A stretch of 16,520 nucleotides of DNA. Origin: DATAFO01 sp046728935 (lineage in GTDB: Bacteria > Actinomycetota > Thermoleophilia > Solirubrobacterales > 70-9). Under the pieces are notes generated by a model. That model worked only from the letters and a program-made list of their open reading frames with translations, was not told the origin of the DNA and did not search any database. Made by a program: the position numbers and the translations under genes. Below, piece by piece: positions 1 through 6,408 of this stretch (positions within the stretch are counted from its first letter, which is position 1; each line of letters begins with the position of its first letter). The stretch is from positions 1 to 16,520 of the forward strand of contig JBKPFS010000115.1 in the NCBI GenBank assembly GCA_046728935.1, written 5' to 3'.

Positions 1-2
1 AA

Positions 3-425
3 TTCGACGCCTCGATCGATCAGGTATGGGAGCTGTGGTCGGATCCGCGCAAGCTCGAGCGCTGGTGGGGACCGCCGGGCTATCCGGCGACCGTCGAGAC
101 GCACGACCTCACTCCGGGCGGCCAGGTCAAGTACCTGATGACCGGCCCGGAGGGCGAGACGCACCACGGCGTGTGGAGGGTCACGGCGGTCCATCCACCG
201 ACCTCGCTGGAGTTCACCGACGCGTTCGCCGAAACGGACGGGACGCCGATCGCGGACATGCCGGTCGGCACGATCAGGGTCCGGCTCGTCGATCGCGAGG
301 GCGGCACGCGAATGGAGATGCGTGCGAAGTTCGAATCCCGCGAGGACATGGACAAGTGGGTGGGCACGGGCTCGGTCGAGGGCCTGCAAAAGGCCGTAGG
401 CCAAATCGACGCCCTGCTCGTATAA
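3..425 (+). CDS. SRPBCC/AHSA1-family protein, 5' end outside window
   Basis: The reading frame is open from the first bases and ends with TAA at 423-425, so the N-terminus lies outside the window. About 140 residues are visible. The early stretch VWELWSDPRKLERWWGPPGY is the typical first helix and loop of the AHSA1 branch of the SRPBCC (START/Bet v 1-like) fold. It is followed by alternating beta strands (VKYLMTGPEG, HHGVWRVTAV, SLEFTDAF) and a C-terminal helix (WVGTGSVEGLQKAVGQIDALL), which is also family-typical. Proteins of this fold bind hydrophobic ligands or act as Hsp90-activator-like domains; the substrate cannot be told from sequence. It sits just upstream of the MFS-like remnant, and the 2-nt gap between this stop and the remnant's ATG suggests the two once formed an operon. 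Fold call is firm, function unknown. Confidence 0.85.
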   Translation, partial: FDASIDQVWELWSDPRKLERWWGPPGYPATVETHDLTPGGQVKYLMTGPEGETHHGVWRVTAVHPPTSLEFTDAFAETDGTPIADMPVGTIRVRLVDREGGTRMEMRAKFESREDMDKWVGTGSVEGLQKAVGQIDALLV

Positions 426-427
426 GG

Positions 428-604
428 ATGAGCGGGATGGGGACGGACGACCGGCGCCGCTGGCTCGCCCTTTACGTGCTCTGCGTCGGCATGCTTGATG
501 GCTGAGGCAGCGAAGAGGACGATCGTCTGCGCGTCGGTCCAGGGCGTTGGCGGCGCGCTCACAAATGGGACCTCATTGGGACCCTGACGATCTCGATGCT
601 CGGC
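428..604 (+). pseudogene. Decayed MFS transporter (DHA2-like) remnant
   Basis: An ATG at 428 opens a 25-residue frame (MSGMGTDDRRRWLALYVLCV..., stop TGA 503-505) that looks like the cytoplasmic lead and first membrane helix of a drug:H+ antiporter of the DHA2 type, but stops in mid-helix. In another frame, 504-587 reads ...IVCASVQGVGGALTNG..., which resembles the family's ARAVQGLGGALTS segment around helix 4. Back in the first frame, 563-601 reads KWDLIGTLTISML, similar to the FDxxGALTVT segment near helix 7. The three pieces are in gene order but lie within about 180 bases, where an intact gene would need roughly 1.4 kb. I infer several internal deletions plus a frameshift. The first and second pieces are the stronger matches; the third is suggestive only. 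Confidence 0.55.
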
Positions 605-614
605 CGCTCATGCG

Positions 615-644
615 ACGAAACCCCCGCATTAGCGGGGGCTTCGT
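615..644 (-). terminator. Hairpin terminator for the initiator tRNA
   Basis: CCCCCGC (621-627) and GCGGGGG (632-638) form a perfect 7-bp stem with loop ATTA. The arms extend by ACGAA (615-619) and TTCGT (640-644) after one mismatch. It starts 4 bases past the tRNA 3' end, and in the minus direction the G-rich arm is followed by TTTCGT. It is well placed as the tRNA transcript terminator, though the T-tract is short. Confidence 0.7.
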
Positions 645-647
645 AAG

Positions 648-721
648 TAGCGGGGGTGGGATTTGAACCCACGACCTCCGGGTTATGAGCCCGGCGAGCT
701 ACCTGACTGCTCCACCCCGCG
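648..721 (-). tRNA. Initiator tRNA-fMet (CAT anticodon)
   Basis: The reverse strand folds into a 74-nt cloverleaf: acceptor CGCGGGG/CCCCGCT, D-stem GAGC/GCTC, anticodon stem CCGGG/CCCGG around loop CTCATAA, variable AGGTC, and T-stem GTGGG/CCCAC with TTCAAAT. Initiator hallmarks are visible: three G:C pairs (GGG/CCC) at the base of the anticodon stem, an A11:U24 pair in the D-stem, and an unpaired 1:72 position. Here 1:72 is C:U rather than the common C:A. The discriminator is A (648), and CCA is not encoded (the next bases read CTT), so the tail must be added by the CCA-adding enzyme. These features exclude elongator tRNA-Met and the lysidine-type tRNA-Ile. Confidence 0.95.
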
Positions 722-734
722 TCGTGGACCCATC

Positions 735-740
735 AACTTA
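735..740 (-). promoter_or_regulatory. Possible -10 box of the tRNA-fMet promoter
   Basis: On the minus strand TGCTAAGTT gives a TAnnnT -10 hexamer (TAAGTT), 13 nt upstream of the tRNA 5' end. I see no convincing TTGACA-like -35 at the expected spacing, so the call rests on the -10 and its position. Confidence 0.4.
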
Positions 741-764
741 GCACGCACGCGGGGGCGCGCTCCA

Positions 765-779
765 CGCCCGGAACGGGCG
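765..779 (-). terminator. GC hairpin after the coiled-coil gene
   Basis: CGCCCG (765-770), loop GAA, CGGGCG (774-779) is a perfect 6-bp stem. It lies 39 bases beyond the stop of the minus-strand gene ending at 818 and before the tRNA promoter. There is no T-tract, so a terminator role is inferred from position only. Confidence 0.35.
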
Positions 780-817
780 AGAAACGCACCCGCCAGCACC
801 CCACGGACCGCGGCATG

Positions 818-1198
818 TCAGCGCTCGGCGCGCTCGCGGTCGGGATCGACCTCACCGGCGCGCTCGCGGTCGGGATCGACTTCCTCCGGCTCGCGGTCGG
901 GGTCGATTTCGGCCGCGCGCTGAGTGTGCTCGAGAGCCCGCTGACGTTCGCGCTCGGCGGCCTGGGACCGTGCCTCCGCCTCAGCGGCCTCGCCGCGCGC
1001 GCGGGCTGCCTGCTCCTCGGCAGCGGCCGCCTGCTGCTCCGCGGACAATCGCTGCTGCTCCGCTTCGTAGCGATGCTCCGTCGCGACCTGACGGCGCTCG
1101 TCGAGCTTTCGCTCGCGCGTCCTCCGGTACGCGGCCACCAGCAGTGCGATGACGATCGCCGCGCCAATCACGATCAGGATGATTGCGAGTGCGCTCAT
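818..1198 (-). CDS. Small membrane-anchored coiled-coil protein with DPDRE repeats
   Basis: A 126-residue protein that I do not recognise. Residues 4-24 (LAIILIVIGAAIVIALLVAAY) form one strong membrane helix followed by Arg/Lys, predicting an N-terminal anchor with the rest in the cytoplasm. Residues about 28-92 are rich in Ala, Glu, Gln and Arg (QQAAAAEEQAARARGEAAEA...), as in a long charged helix or coiled coil. The tail holds three near-copies of a 9-10-residue unit, (E)[IV]DPDRE, matched by DNA-level tandem repeats. The start is well supported: on the minus strand AAGGA (1204-1208) sits 5 nt before the ATG. It could be a scaffold or envelope-stress membrane protein; no catalytic motif is visible. 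The gene is divergent from the ABM-like gene at 1331. Confidence 0.75.
   Translation of the reverse strand: MSALAIILIVIGAAIVIALLVAAYRRTRERKLDERRQVATEHRYEAEQQRLSAEQQAAAAEEQAARARGEAAEAEARSQAAERERQRALEHTQRAAEIDPDREPEEVDPDRERAGEVDPDRERAER
821..912. repeat. Short tandem repeat encoding DPDRE units
   Basis: The plus strand carries repeated copies of CGCTCGCGGTCGGGATCGAC-like units, with a last degenerate copy GGCTCGCGGTCGGGGTCGAT. Spacing is about 27-30 bases, so copy-number change keeps the frame. It encodes the acidic/basic tail of the coiled-coil protein. Confidence 0.75.
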
Positions 1199-1330
1199 TG
1201 GATTCCTTTCTCTCGCGCTTCCTTGTCCACGCCCCGACTACCCGTCGCGGGTCTCCCTAAGCCCTCGCCTCGGGCGCACGGGTACCGTAGGCACCCGCAA
1301 ACCACGAACCCGAGATCCGGAGGTACGCGC

Positions 1331-1639
1331 ATGCATGCCCGACTGACCCGCTACGAGGGCGGCTCGCCCAAGACCCTCGATGACGAGCTCGAGGCGAAGA
1401 AGAGGGTGTTGCCCACCGAACCGGGACAGACCGAGGGGATGAAGGGGGCGATCTTCCTCACCGACAAGTCGAGCGGCCGGATCGTCGTCATCTCCCTGTG
1501 GGAGGACGAGGACGCGCTGCAGGCGAGCGAGCCCGACGCGGCGCGCGTGCGCGCGGAGGTCACCTCGGAGGGCGAGCCGACCTCGGTCGAGCACTACGAG
1601 GTCGTGCTGTTCGCGGTCGAGCAGTCCCCCAGCATGTGA
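1331..1639 (+). CDS. ABM-like dimeric alpha/beta-barrel protein
   Basis: A 102-residue protein. The start is set by a strong GGAGG (1319-1323), 7 nt before ATG 1331; longer upstream extensions in this frame are not real coding. The pattern MHARLTRYEGG - helix - MKGAIFLTDKSSGRIVVISLWEDEDALQASE - helix - SVEHYEVVLF matches the ferredoxin-like half-barrel of antibiotic-biosynthesis-monooxygenase (ABM) and related dimeric alpha/beta-barrel proteins, with the usual SLWED/ALxASE segment. Some members are cofactor-free monooxygenases or haem-degrading enzymes, but I see no residues that fix a substrate. It stands alone, 31 nt before the Ppx/GppA gene in the same direction, so co-transcription is possible. 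Confidence 0.75.
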   Translation: MHARLTRYEGGSPKTLDDELEAKKRVLPTEPGQTEGMKGAIFLTDKSSGRIVVISLWEDEDALQASEPDAARVRAEVTSEGEPTSVEHYEVVLFAVEQSPSM

Positions 1640-1670
1640 GCGAGCTCGCGACGAGGGCCGGATCGCCGCG

Positions 1671-2624
1671 GTGAGGATCGCCGTCGTCGACATCGGGACG
1701 AACTCGACCCGGCTGCTTGTGGCCGACGTCGAGAACGGGCGCGTCGACGAGCTCGAGCGCGACTCGACCGTGACCAGGCTCGGTCGCGGGGTCGACACCT
1801 CGCGTCAGCTCTCCGCCGAGGCGATCGAGAACGTCTGCGACGCGGTCGGCGACTACATCGGCCGCTACGAGGCGCTCGGCGCCGAGCAGGTGGTGGCGAT
1901 CGCGACCAGCGCCGTTCGCGATGCCGAGAACTCGGGCATGTTCATGGCCGAGCTTCGGGAGCGGTTCGCCCTCGACGCCCACATCCTCGATGGCGCCGAG
2001 GAGGCGCGGCTGACGTACCTCGGCGCCATCTGGTCGCGGCCCGACGACGGCCGCACGCTGGTGATCGACATCGGCGGCGGCTCGACCGAGTTGGTCGTCG
2101 GCGATGGGCCCCAACTCGGCTTCTACGCCTCGCTTCAGGCCGGGACCGTCCGCCACACGGAGCGCTACCTGACCTCCGACCCCCCGGACGCGGCCCAGCT
2201 CGAGGACCTCGCCGAGGACGTCCGCGCGCTGATCGACGAGTCGCTGCGCACGTCCGACTTCGCGCGTGCCGATCGGGGCCTCGCGGTCGCCGGCACGCCC
2301 ACCTCGCTGGCCGCGATCGACCAGCGCCTCGACCCCTACGACCCCGACCGCGTGCACGGCTACCGGCTCGCGCTCCCGGCGATCCAGCACATGCTCTCCG
2401 AGCTGGCTGCGAAGCCGCTCGCCGAGCGGCTCCAGATGGTCGGCCTGCACCCGGGGCGGGCGCCGACGATCGTCGCCGGGGTGGTGATCCTGGTCCAGGC
2501 GATGCGCGCCTTCGGCCTCTCTGAGATCGAGGTCTCCGAGCACGACATCCTCTGGGGGGCGGCCCTGAGCGCTGCCGGGGACGGGCGCGAGGGAACCGGC
2601 GCGCCCGCGGAACCGCCGCTTTAA
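1671..2624 (+). CDS. ppx: Ppx/GppA-family phosphatase (exopolyphosphatase-like)
   Basis: A 317-residue protein starting at GTG. It has the ASKHA-fold phosphate loops at both expected places: VDIGTNSTRLLVADV (residues 6-20) and VIDIGGGSTELVVGDG (about 130-145). Between them lie ATSAVRDAENS and the DGAEEARLTYLGA segment with the catalytic-type Glu. The length equals the short actinobacterial form (only the two ASKHA domains, no C-terminal HD domain as in E. coli Ppx). The family hydrolyses the terminal phosphate of polyphosphate or the 5' phosphate of pppGpp; which substrate applies here cannot be told, so the symbol is tentative. No strong SD precedes the GTG (GAGGG lies about 14 nt away). The Pro/Ala-rich C-terminus (from about 305) is non-conserved. 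Confidence 0.9.
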   Translation: MRIAVVDIGTNSTRLLVADVENGRVDELERDSTVTRLGRGVDTSRQLSAEAIENVCDAVGDYIGRYEALGAEQVVAIATSAVRDAENSGMFMAELRERFALDAHILDGAEEARLTYLGAIWSRPDDGRTLVIDIGGGSTELVVGDGPQLGFYASLQAGTVRHTERYLTSDPPDAAQLEDLAEDVRALIDESLRTSDFARADRGLAVAGTPTSLAAIDQRLDPYDPDRVHGYRLALPAIQHMLSELAAKPLAERLQMVGLHPGRAPTIVAGVVILVQAMRAFGLSEIEVSEHDILWGAALSAAGDGREGTGAPAEPPL

Positions 2625-2721
2625 CGGCACCCGCGCATGGCGAAGTCCGGCGGCCACCCCGACGGCCGCACGAGCCGGCTGGGAACGCGTGTCACGGTCG
2701 GCTAGCCAGCGTGATCGAGGC

Positions 2722-2727
2722 TAGAGT
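2722..2727 (+). promoter_or_regulatory. Possible leaderless -10 box (TAGAGT)
   Basis: TAGAGT lies exactly 6 nt before the ATG at 2734, and there is no SD in between. That spacing would put transcription start at or next to the A of the ATG, as in leaderless actinobacterial mRNAs. No clear -35 is visible. Confidence 0.45.
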
Positions 2728-2733
2728 CGGCCC

Positions 2734-3350
2734 ATGGCAACCCAGGAGCAGCTTCCGATCGAGCTGATCCTCGCCCGGAGCCTGATGTCCAACCTCTCGA
2801 CGCCGGCGTTTGCGTCGACCTCCAGGGCAACCTCGTGTTCTTCAACGAGGCCGCCGGCGAGCTGCTCGGCCTGCGCTTCGAGGAGGCGAGCGAGATGGCG
2901 CCCGAGGAATGGGGAACGCGCTTCGAGCCCGTCGGGGTGGACGTCCAGCCGATCCCGGTCGCGGAGCTGCCACTCTCGATCGCGATGTCGGGCCGGCCGG
3001 CTCACACTCACATGCGGATCCGTTCCGCGGGCGGGTGGATCTCGGGCTACGGGCTCGCGCACGACGCGGAGCTGCTGCTGCACGACTGTCAGTACACGGA
3101 CGCCGAGTACCCGACCTATCTCGGCTGGGGGCACTCGTGCCTCGGCGACACGCTGCAGTTCGCGCGCCGCTGCGAGGCGCCGCGGACCCTGCTCTTCCAC
3201 CACGACCCGATGCACACCGACGACGACCTCGACGCGATGCTCGATACGGCGATCGAGCGCTGGGCCAGCCTCGGTGGCGAGCCCGAGTCGATCGGGATCG
3301 CCATCGAGCGTCACGAGACCAGGCTGGCCGGCGCGACCGTCTCCCCGTAA
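2734..3350 (+). pseudogene. Frameshifted PAS-domain / metallo-beta-lactamase chimaera
   Basis: From ATG 2734 the frame reads MATQEQLPIELILARSLMSNLSTPAF, the lead-in of a PAS protein, then turns into non-coding-looking Ser/Arg-rich sequence. One base short, near 2811-2813, the next frame continues the PAS domain seamlessly as VDLQGNLVFFNEAAGELLG... through AHTHMRIRSAGG (2814-about 3038). It then switches in frame to the C-terminal part of an MBL-fold hydrolase: ISGYGLAHDAELLLHD (metal-ligand Asp), QYTDAEYPTYLGWGHS, and LLFHHDPMHTDDDLDAMLD with its HHDP motif, ending at TAA 3348-3350. The PAS C-terminal half and the MBL N-terminal half with the HxHxDH metal motif are absent. This is best read as a deletion that joined two adjacent same-strand genes, plus a 1-base loss. 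Unlikely to be a working enzyme. Confidence 0.75.
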
Positions 3351-3411
3351 CCCGCCGCGTCACACATCGCACGACCGGGGCGCGCTACTGTCCGCGCAGG
3401 TGTTCCGGTGA

Positions 3412-3427
3412 GGGGCATTTATGCCCC
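3412..3427 (+). promoter_or_regulatory. Inverted repeat spanning SD and start codon
   Basis: GGGGCAT (3412-3418) TT ATGCCCC (3421-3427) is a perfect inverted repeat. In RNA a 6-bp GGGGCA/UGCCCC stem with a UUUA loop would cover both the SD (GAGGGG) and the AUG of the molybdoenzyme gene. As DNA it could equally be a protein-binding palindrome. The structure is seen; a regulatory role is inferred. Confidence 0.45.
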
Positions 3428-5742
3428 GAAAGCAGCATGTGAGTGATGTGATCACCGAGACGGCCCACTACCGCACCTGTCCTTTCTGCGAGGCGACCTG
3501 TGGCCTCGAGGTGCGGATGCGCGGCGACGAGGTGGTCTCGGTTCGCGGCGACGACGAGGACGTCTTCAGCCACGGCTTCCTCTGCCCGAAGTCTCAGGGG
3601 CTGAAGCAGCTTCACGAGGATCCCGACCTGCTGACCAAGCCGCTCGTCCGTCGCGACGGCGAGCTTCGCGAGGCGAGCTGGGAGGAGGCCTTCGCCGAGG
3701 TCGATCGGCGGCTGACGCCGATCCTGGCCGAGTTCGGCCGGGACGCGGTCGCGGTTTACCTTGGCAACCCCTCGGCCCACAGCCTGGGACCGATGATCTA
3801 CGGCCAGGCGTTCCTGAAGGCGCTCGGCTCGCGCAACATCTACTCGGCCTCGACCGTCGACCAGATGCCGAAGCAGGTGGCCGCCGGGCTGATGTTCGGC
3901 GCCGGCCTCAGCGTCCCGGTCCCCGACGTCGACCGCACCGACCACCTGCTGATCCTCGGGGCCAACCCGCTGGTCTCGAACGGCTCGCTGCTGACGGCGC
4001 CCGACATGCGCGGCCGGATCAGGGCGATCCGCGAGCGCGGGGGCAAGGTGGTGGTCATCGACCCCCGCCGCACCCGCACGGCGCAGGAGGCGTCTGAGCA
4101 CCACTTCATCCGCCCGGGGACCGACGCGGCGCTGCTGTTCGCGATCGCCAACGTCCTGCTCGAGGAGGGACTCGCCGACCCGGGCCGCCTCGCCGAGCAC
4201 GCCGTCGGCGCGGAGCAGATCGGCGCCCTCGCCCAACCGTTCACCCCGGAGGCGCTGGCGCCGCTGTGCCGGATCGCCGCCGATGAGATCCGGCGCATGG
4301 CGCGGGAGCTGGCGGCGGCGGAGCGAGCCGCGGTGTACGCCCGCATCGGCACCACCACCCAGCGCTTCGGCACCCTGGCGAGCTGGCTCGTCGACGTCGT
4401 CAACTACCTGACGGGAAACCTCGACCGCGAGGGCGGGGCGATGTTCCCGCTCGCCGCCGTCGCGCAGCGAAACTCCGCCGGCAAGGGCCCGCACGGCAAG
4501 GGGGTCAAGATCGGCCGCTGGACGAGCCGCGTGCGCGGCCTGCCCGAGGTCTACGGCGAGCTCCCGGTGGTCTGCCTTGCGGAGGAGATCACCACCCCCG
4601 GCGACGGCCAGGTCCACGCGCTGGTGACGATCGCCGGCAACCCCGCGGTCTCCACCCCCGACGCGGCGGCGCTGGAGGAGGCGATCGAGACCCTCGACTT
4701 CCAGCTCGCGATCGACATCTACGTCAACGAGACCACCCGCCACGCCGACGTCATCCTTCCCGCGCCCGAGCCGCTGGCGAAGGCCCACTACGACTTCGCG
4801 CTCTACCAGCTCGCGGTCAGGAGCGTCGCCAACTGGTCGCCGCCGGTGATCGACCGCGCCCCCGGCCAGCCCGATGAGTGGGAGATCCTGCTGCGGCTCG
4901 CCGGGATCGCGGCCGGGCAGGGCCCCGACGCCGACCTCGAGGCCTGGGACCGGCTGGTGGTCGACACCCTGATCCGCCGGGACGTCGCGCTGCCGGACTC
5001 GCGGCTCGAGGGGCGCGACCCGGCGATGATCATGGACGCGCTCGACGGGTGCGGCCCCGCTCGGGTGCTCGACTTCATGCTCCGCGCCGGGCCGTTCGGT
5101 GACGCCTTCGGCGCCGACCCCGGCGGGCTCACCCTGGAGAAGCTCGAGCAGAGCCCGCACGGCGTGGACCTCGGGCCGATGCGCCCGCGGATTCCGGACG
5201 TCCTGCGCACCCCCTCGGGGCAGGTCGAGCTCGCGCCCGAGGAGATCGTCGGCGATGTGCCCCGGCTTGCCGCGCTGCTCAACGGCGCGACCGGCAACGG
5301 CTCGGCCAACGGCAACGCGATGGTCCTCATCGGCCGCCGGCAGCTTCGCTCCAACAACTCGTGGATGCACAACCTGCCGGCGCTGGTCAAGGGCAAGGAC
5401 CGCTGCACCGTGTGGGTCCATCCCGATGATGCCGAGCGCCTCGGCCTCGCCGATGGCGGCCGCGCGCGCGTCAGCTCGGCGGTCGGCGCCCTGGAGGCGC
5501 CGGTCGAGATCACCGACGAGATCATGCCCGGCGTCGTCTCGATCCCTCACGGCTGGGGCCACGACGCCCCGGGCGTCCAGCTTCGGGTAGCGGCCGAGCA
5601 CGCGGGCGTCAACTCGAACCTGCTCGCCCCGACCGAGGTCGATCCGCTCTCGGGCAACGCGGTGCTGAACGGAATCCCGGTCGAGCTCTCGGCCGCTCCG
5701 GAGCCCGCCGCTGCGGTGCCGGCCGCCGAAACGACCGCCTGA
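3421..5742 (+). CDS. Molybdopterin-dependent oxidoreductase with [4Fe-4S] site
   Basis: A 773-residue DMSO-reductase-superfamily catalytic subunit. Cys20-x2-Cys23-x3-Cys27-x27-Cys55 (CPFCEATCG ... FLCPK) forms the N-terminal [4Fe-4S] site. The Mo-bisPGD domains follow (ILGANPLVSNGS near 190, VVIDPRRTRTA near 211, IRPGTDAALLFAI near 230, YVNETTRHADVILPAPE near 440), and the C-terminal dinucleotide-binding domain ends with VSIPHGWGHDAPG and GVNSNLL. There is no Tat signal (MPRKQHVSD...), so it is cytoplasmic. Aligned by eye with NarB/formate dehydrogenase types, the Mo-ligand position falls on Asp147 (SASTVDQMP), not Cys, Sec or Ser; this needs a proper alignment. No electron-transfer subunit, FdhD, or cofactor-biosynthesis gene is nearby. 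The substrate is unknown; assimilatory-nitrate-reductase-like or formate-dehydrogenase-like are both possible. The start has a GAGGGG SD 5 nt upstream. Confidence 0.9.
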   Translation: MPRKQHVSDVITETAHYRTCPFCEATCGLEVRMRGDEVVSVRGDDEDVFSHGFLCPKSQGLKQLHEDPDLLTKPLVRRDGELREASWEEAFAEVDRRLTPILAEFGRDAVAVYLGNPSAHSLGPMIYGQAFLKALGSRNIYSASTVDQMPKQVAAGLMFGAGLSVPVPDVDRTDHLLILGANPLVSNGSLLTAPDMRGRIRAIRERGGKVVVIDPRRTRTAQEASEHHFIRPGTDAALLFAIANVLLEEGLADPGRLAEHAVGAEQIGALAQPFTPEALAPLCRIAADEIRRMARELAAAERAAVYARIGTTTQRFGTLASWLVDVVNYLTGNLDREGGAMFPLAAVAQRNSAGKGPHGKGVKIGRWTSRVRGLPEVYGELPVVCLAEEITTPGDGQVHALVTIAGNPAVSTPDAAALEEAIETLDFQLAIDIYVNETTRHADVILPAPEPLAKAHYDFALYQLAVRSVANWSPPVIDRAPGQPDEWEILLRLAGIAAGQGPDADLEAWDRLVVDTLIRRDVALPDSRLEGRDPAMIMDALDGCGPARVLDFMLRAGPFGDAFGADPGGLTLEKLEQSPHGVDLGPMRPRIPDVLRTPSGQVELAPEEIVGDVPRLAALLNGATGNGSANGNAMVLIGRRQLRSNNSWMHNLPALVKGKDRCTVWVHPDDAERLGLADGGRARVSSAVGALEAPVEITDEIMPGVVSIPHGWGHDAPGVQLRVAAEHAGVNSNLLAPTEVDPLSGNAVLNGIPVELSAAPEPAAAVPAAETTA

Positions 5743-5757
5743 TCTCGCGCGGGCGGG

Positions 5758-6381
5758 CTAGAGCCGGCGGGCGAGCTTCGGGTACAGGCGCACCAGCCCG
5801 TCGGCGCCGAAGATGAGGTCAGAGCGAAAGCTAACCTCGCCGTCCTCGAGGCTCTCAAAGCGGACCACGCCGCCCTCGCCGTCGCGATGCAGGTGCGTGT
5901 AGCGCTGGCTGCTCGCGTGGACCCCGAGGTCGGGAACCGAGACCCAGGCCACAAGGAAGTCCACCTGGCCCTCCTCGCGATGCAGTGCGTGCCGGTGGAC
6001 GGGCATCGCGTTGGTGAGCGGAGAGAGGCCGAGGTCGCAGTCGAGCGCGCCGTCGACGGCGGCCGCGTCGCCTCCGGGCGCCGGGAGTGAGGCCTCGCCC
6101 TCGCCGCCGACCTCCACGGCCCACTCGCCGGACGGGTCCCGCTCCAGCCGCAGCCGCCGCTCCCAACCCGCGCCCGTCGCCTCCACGTGGAGGCTGCGGG
6201 TGGCGAACCCCTCGCCGGTGGCGTCGAGCCGGTAGTCGAGCCGGTACGGCTCCGGAACCGCGCCTAGCTGGGTCCCGGACGCACGCAACCCGCGGTCGCC
6301 GAGCTCCGCGCGCGCGAACTCGGCGTGCCAGTCCCCGTCCTGGTCCGCGCCCTCGCCGGTCCAGATCAGCGTCCGCTCCAT
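5758..6381 (-). CDS. Putative glycolipid-binding family protein (DUF1089-like)
   Basis: A 207-residue protein. The patterns LRASGTQLGAVPEPYRLDYRLDATGEGFATRSLHVE (residues about 31-66), then CDLGLSPLTNAMPVHR (about 114-129), FLVAWVSVPDLGVHASSQRYTHL (about 141-163), and GADGLVRLYPKLARR at the C-terminus, match the putative glycolipid-binding family as I know it. No signal peptide or membrane helix is seen. The biochemical role of the family is poorly defined. It is the last gene of a minus-strand run, starting 27 nt after the GNAT stop, and its 3' end converges with the molybdoenzyme (15-nt gap, no obvious terminator). Confidence 0.75.
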   Translation of the reverse strand: MERTLIWTGEGADQDGDWHAEFARAELGDRGLRASGTQLGAVPEPYRLDYRLDATGEGFATRSLHVEATGAGWERRLRLERDPSGEWAVEVGGEGEASLPAPGGDAAAVDGALDCDLGLSPLTNAMPVHRHALHREEGQVDFLVAWVSVPDLGVHASSQRYTHLHRDGEGGVVRFESLEDGEVSFRSDLIFGADGLVRLYPKLARRL

Positions 6382-6408
6382 ACGAGTGAGGTCCCGCGCT
6401 CTGCCTCG

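Noticed and set aside
80..562. Long open frame on the minus strand across the SRPBCC gene and MFS remnant
   Set aside because: It runs antisense to a convincing SRPBCC coding frame, has no family resemblance, and is the usual by-product of GC-rich sequence.
821..912. Tandem repeat near 821-912 considered as a CRISPR array
   Set aside because: The copies are adjacent, coding and in frame, without unique spacers of constant length or cas genes.
3385..5601. 738-codon open frame antisense to the molybdoenzyme
   Set aside because: Low-complexity Arg/Val/Asp/Gly-rich translation with no domain; a mirror of the strong codon bias of the real gene on the other strand.
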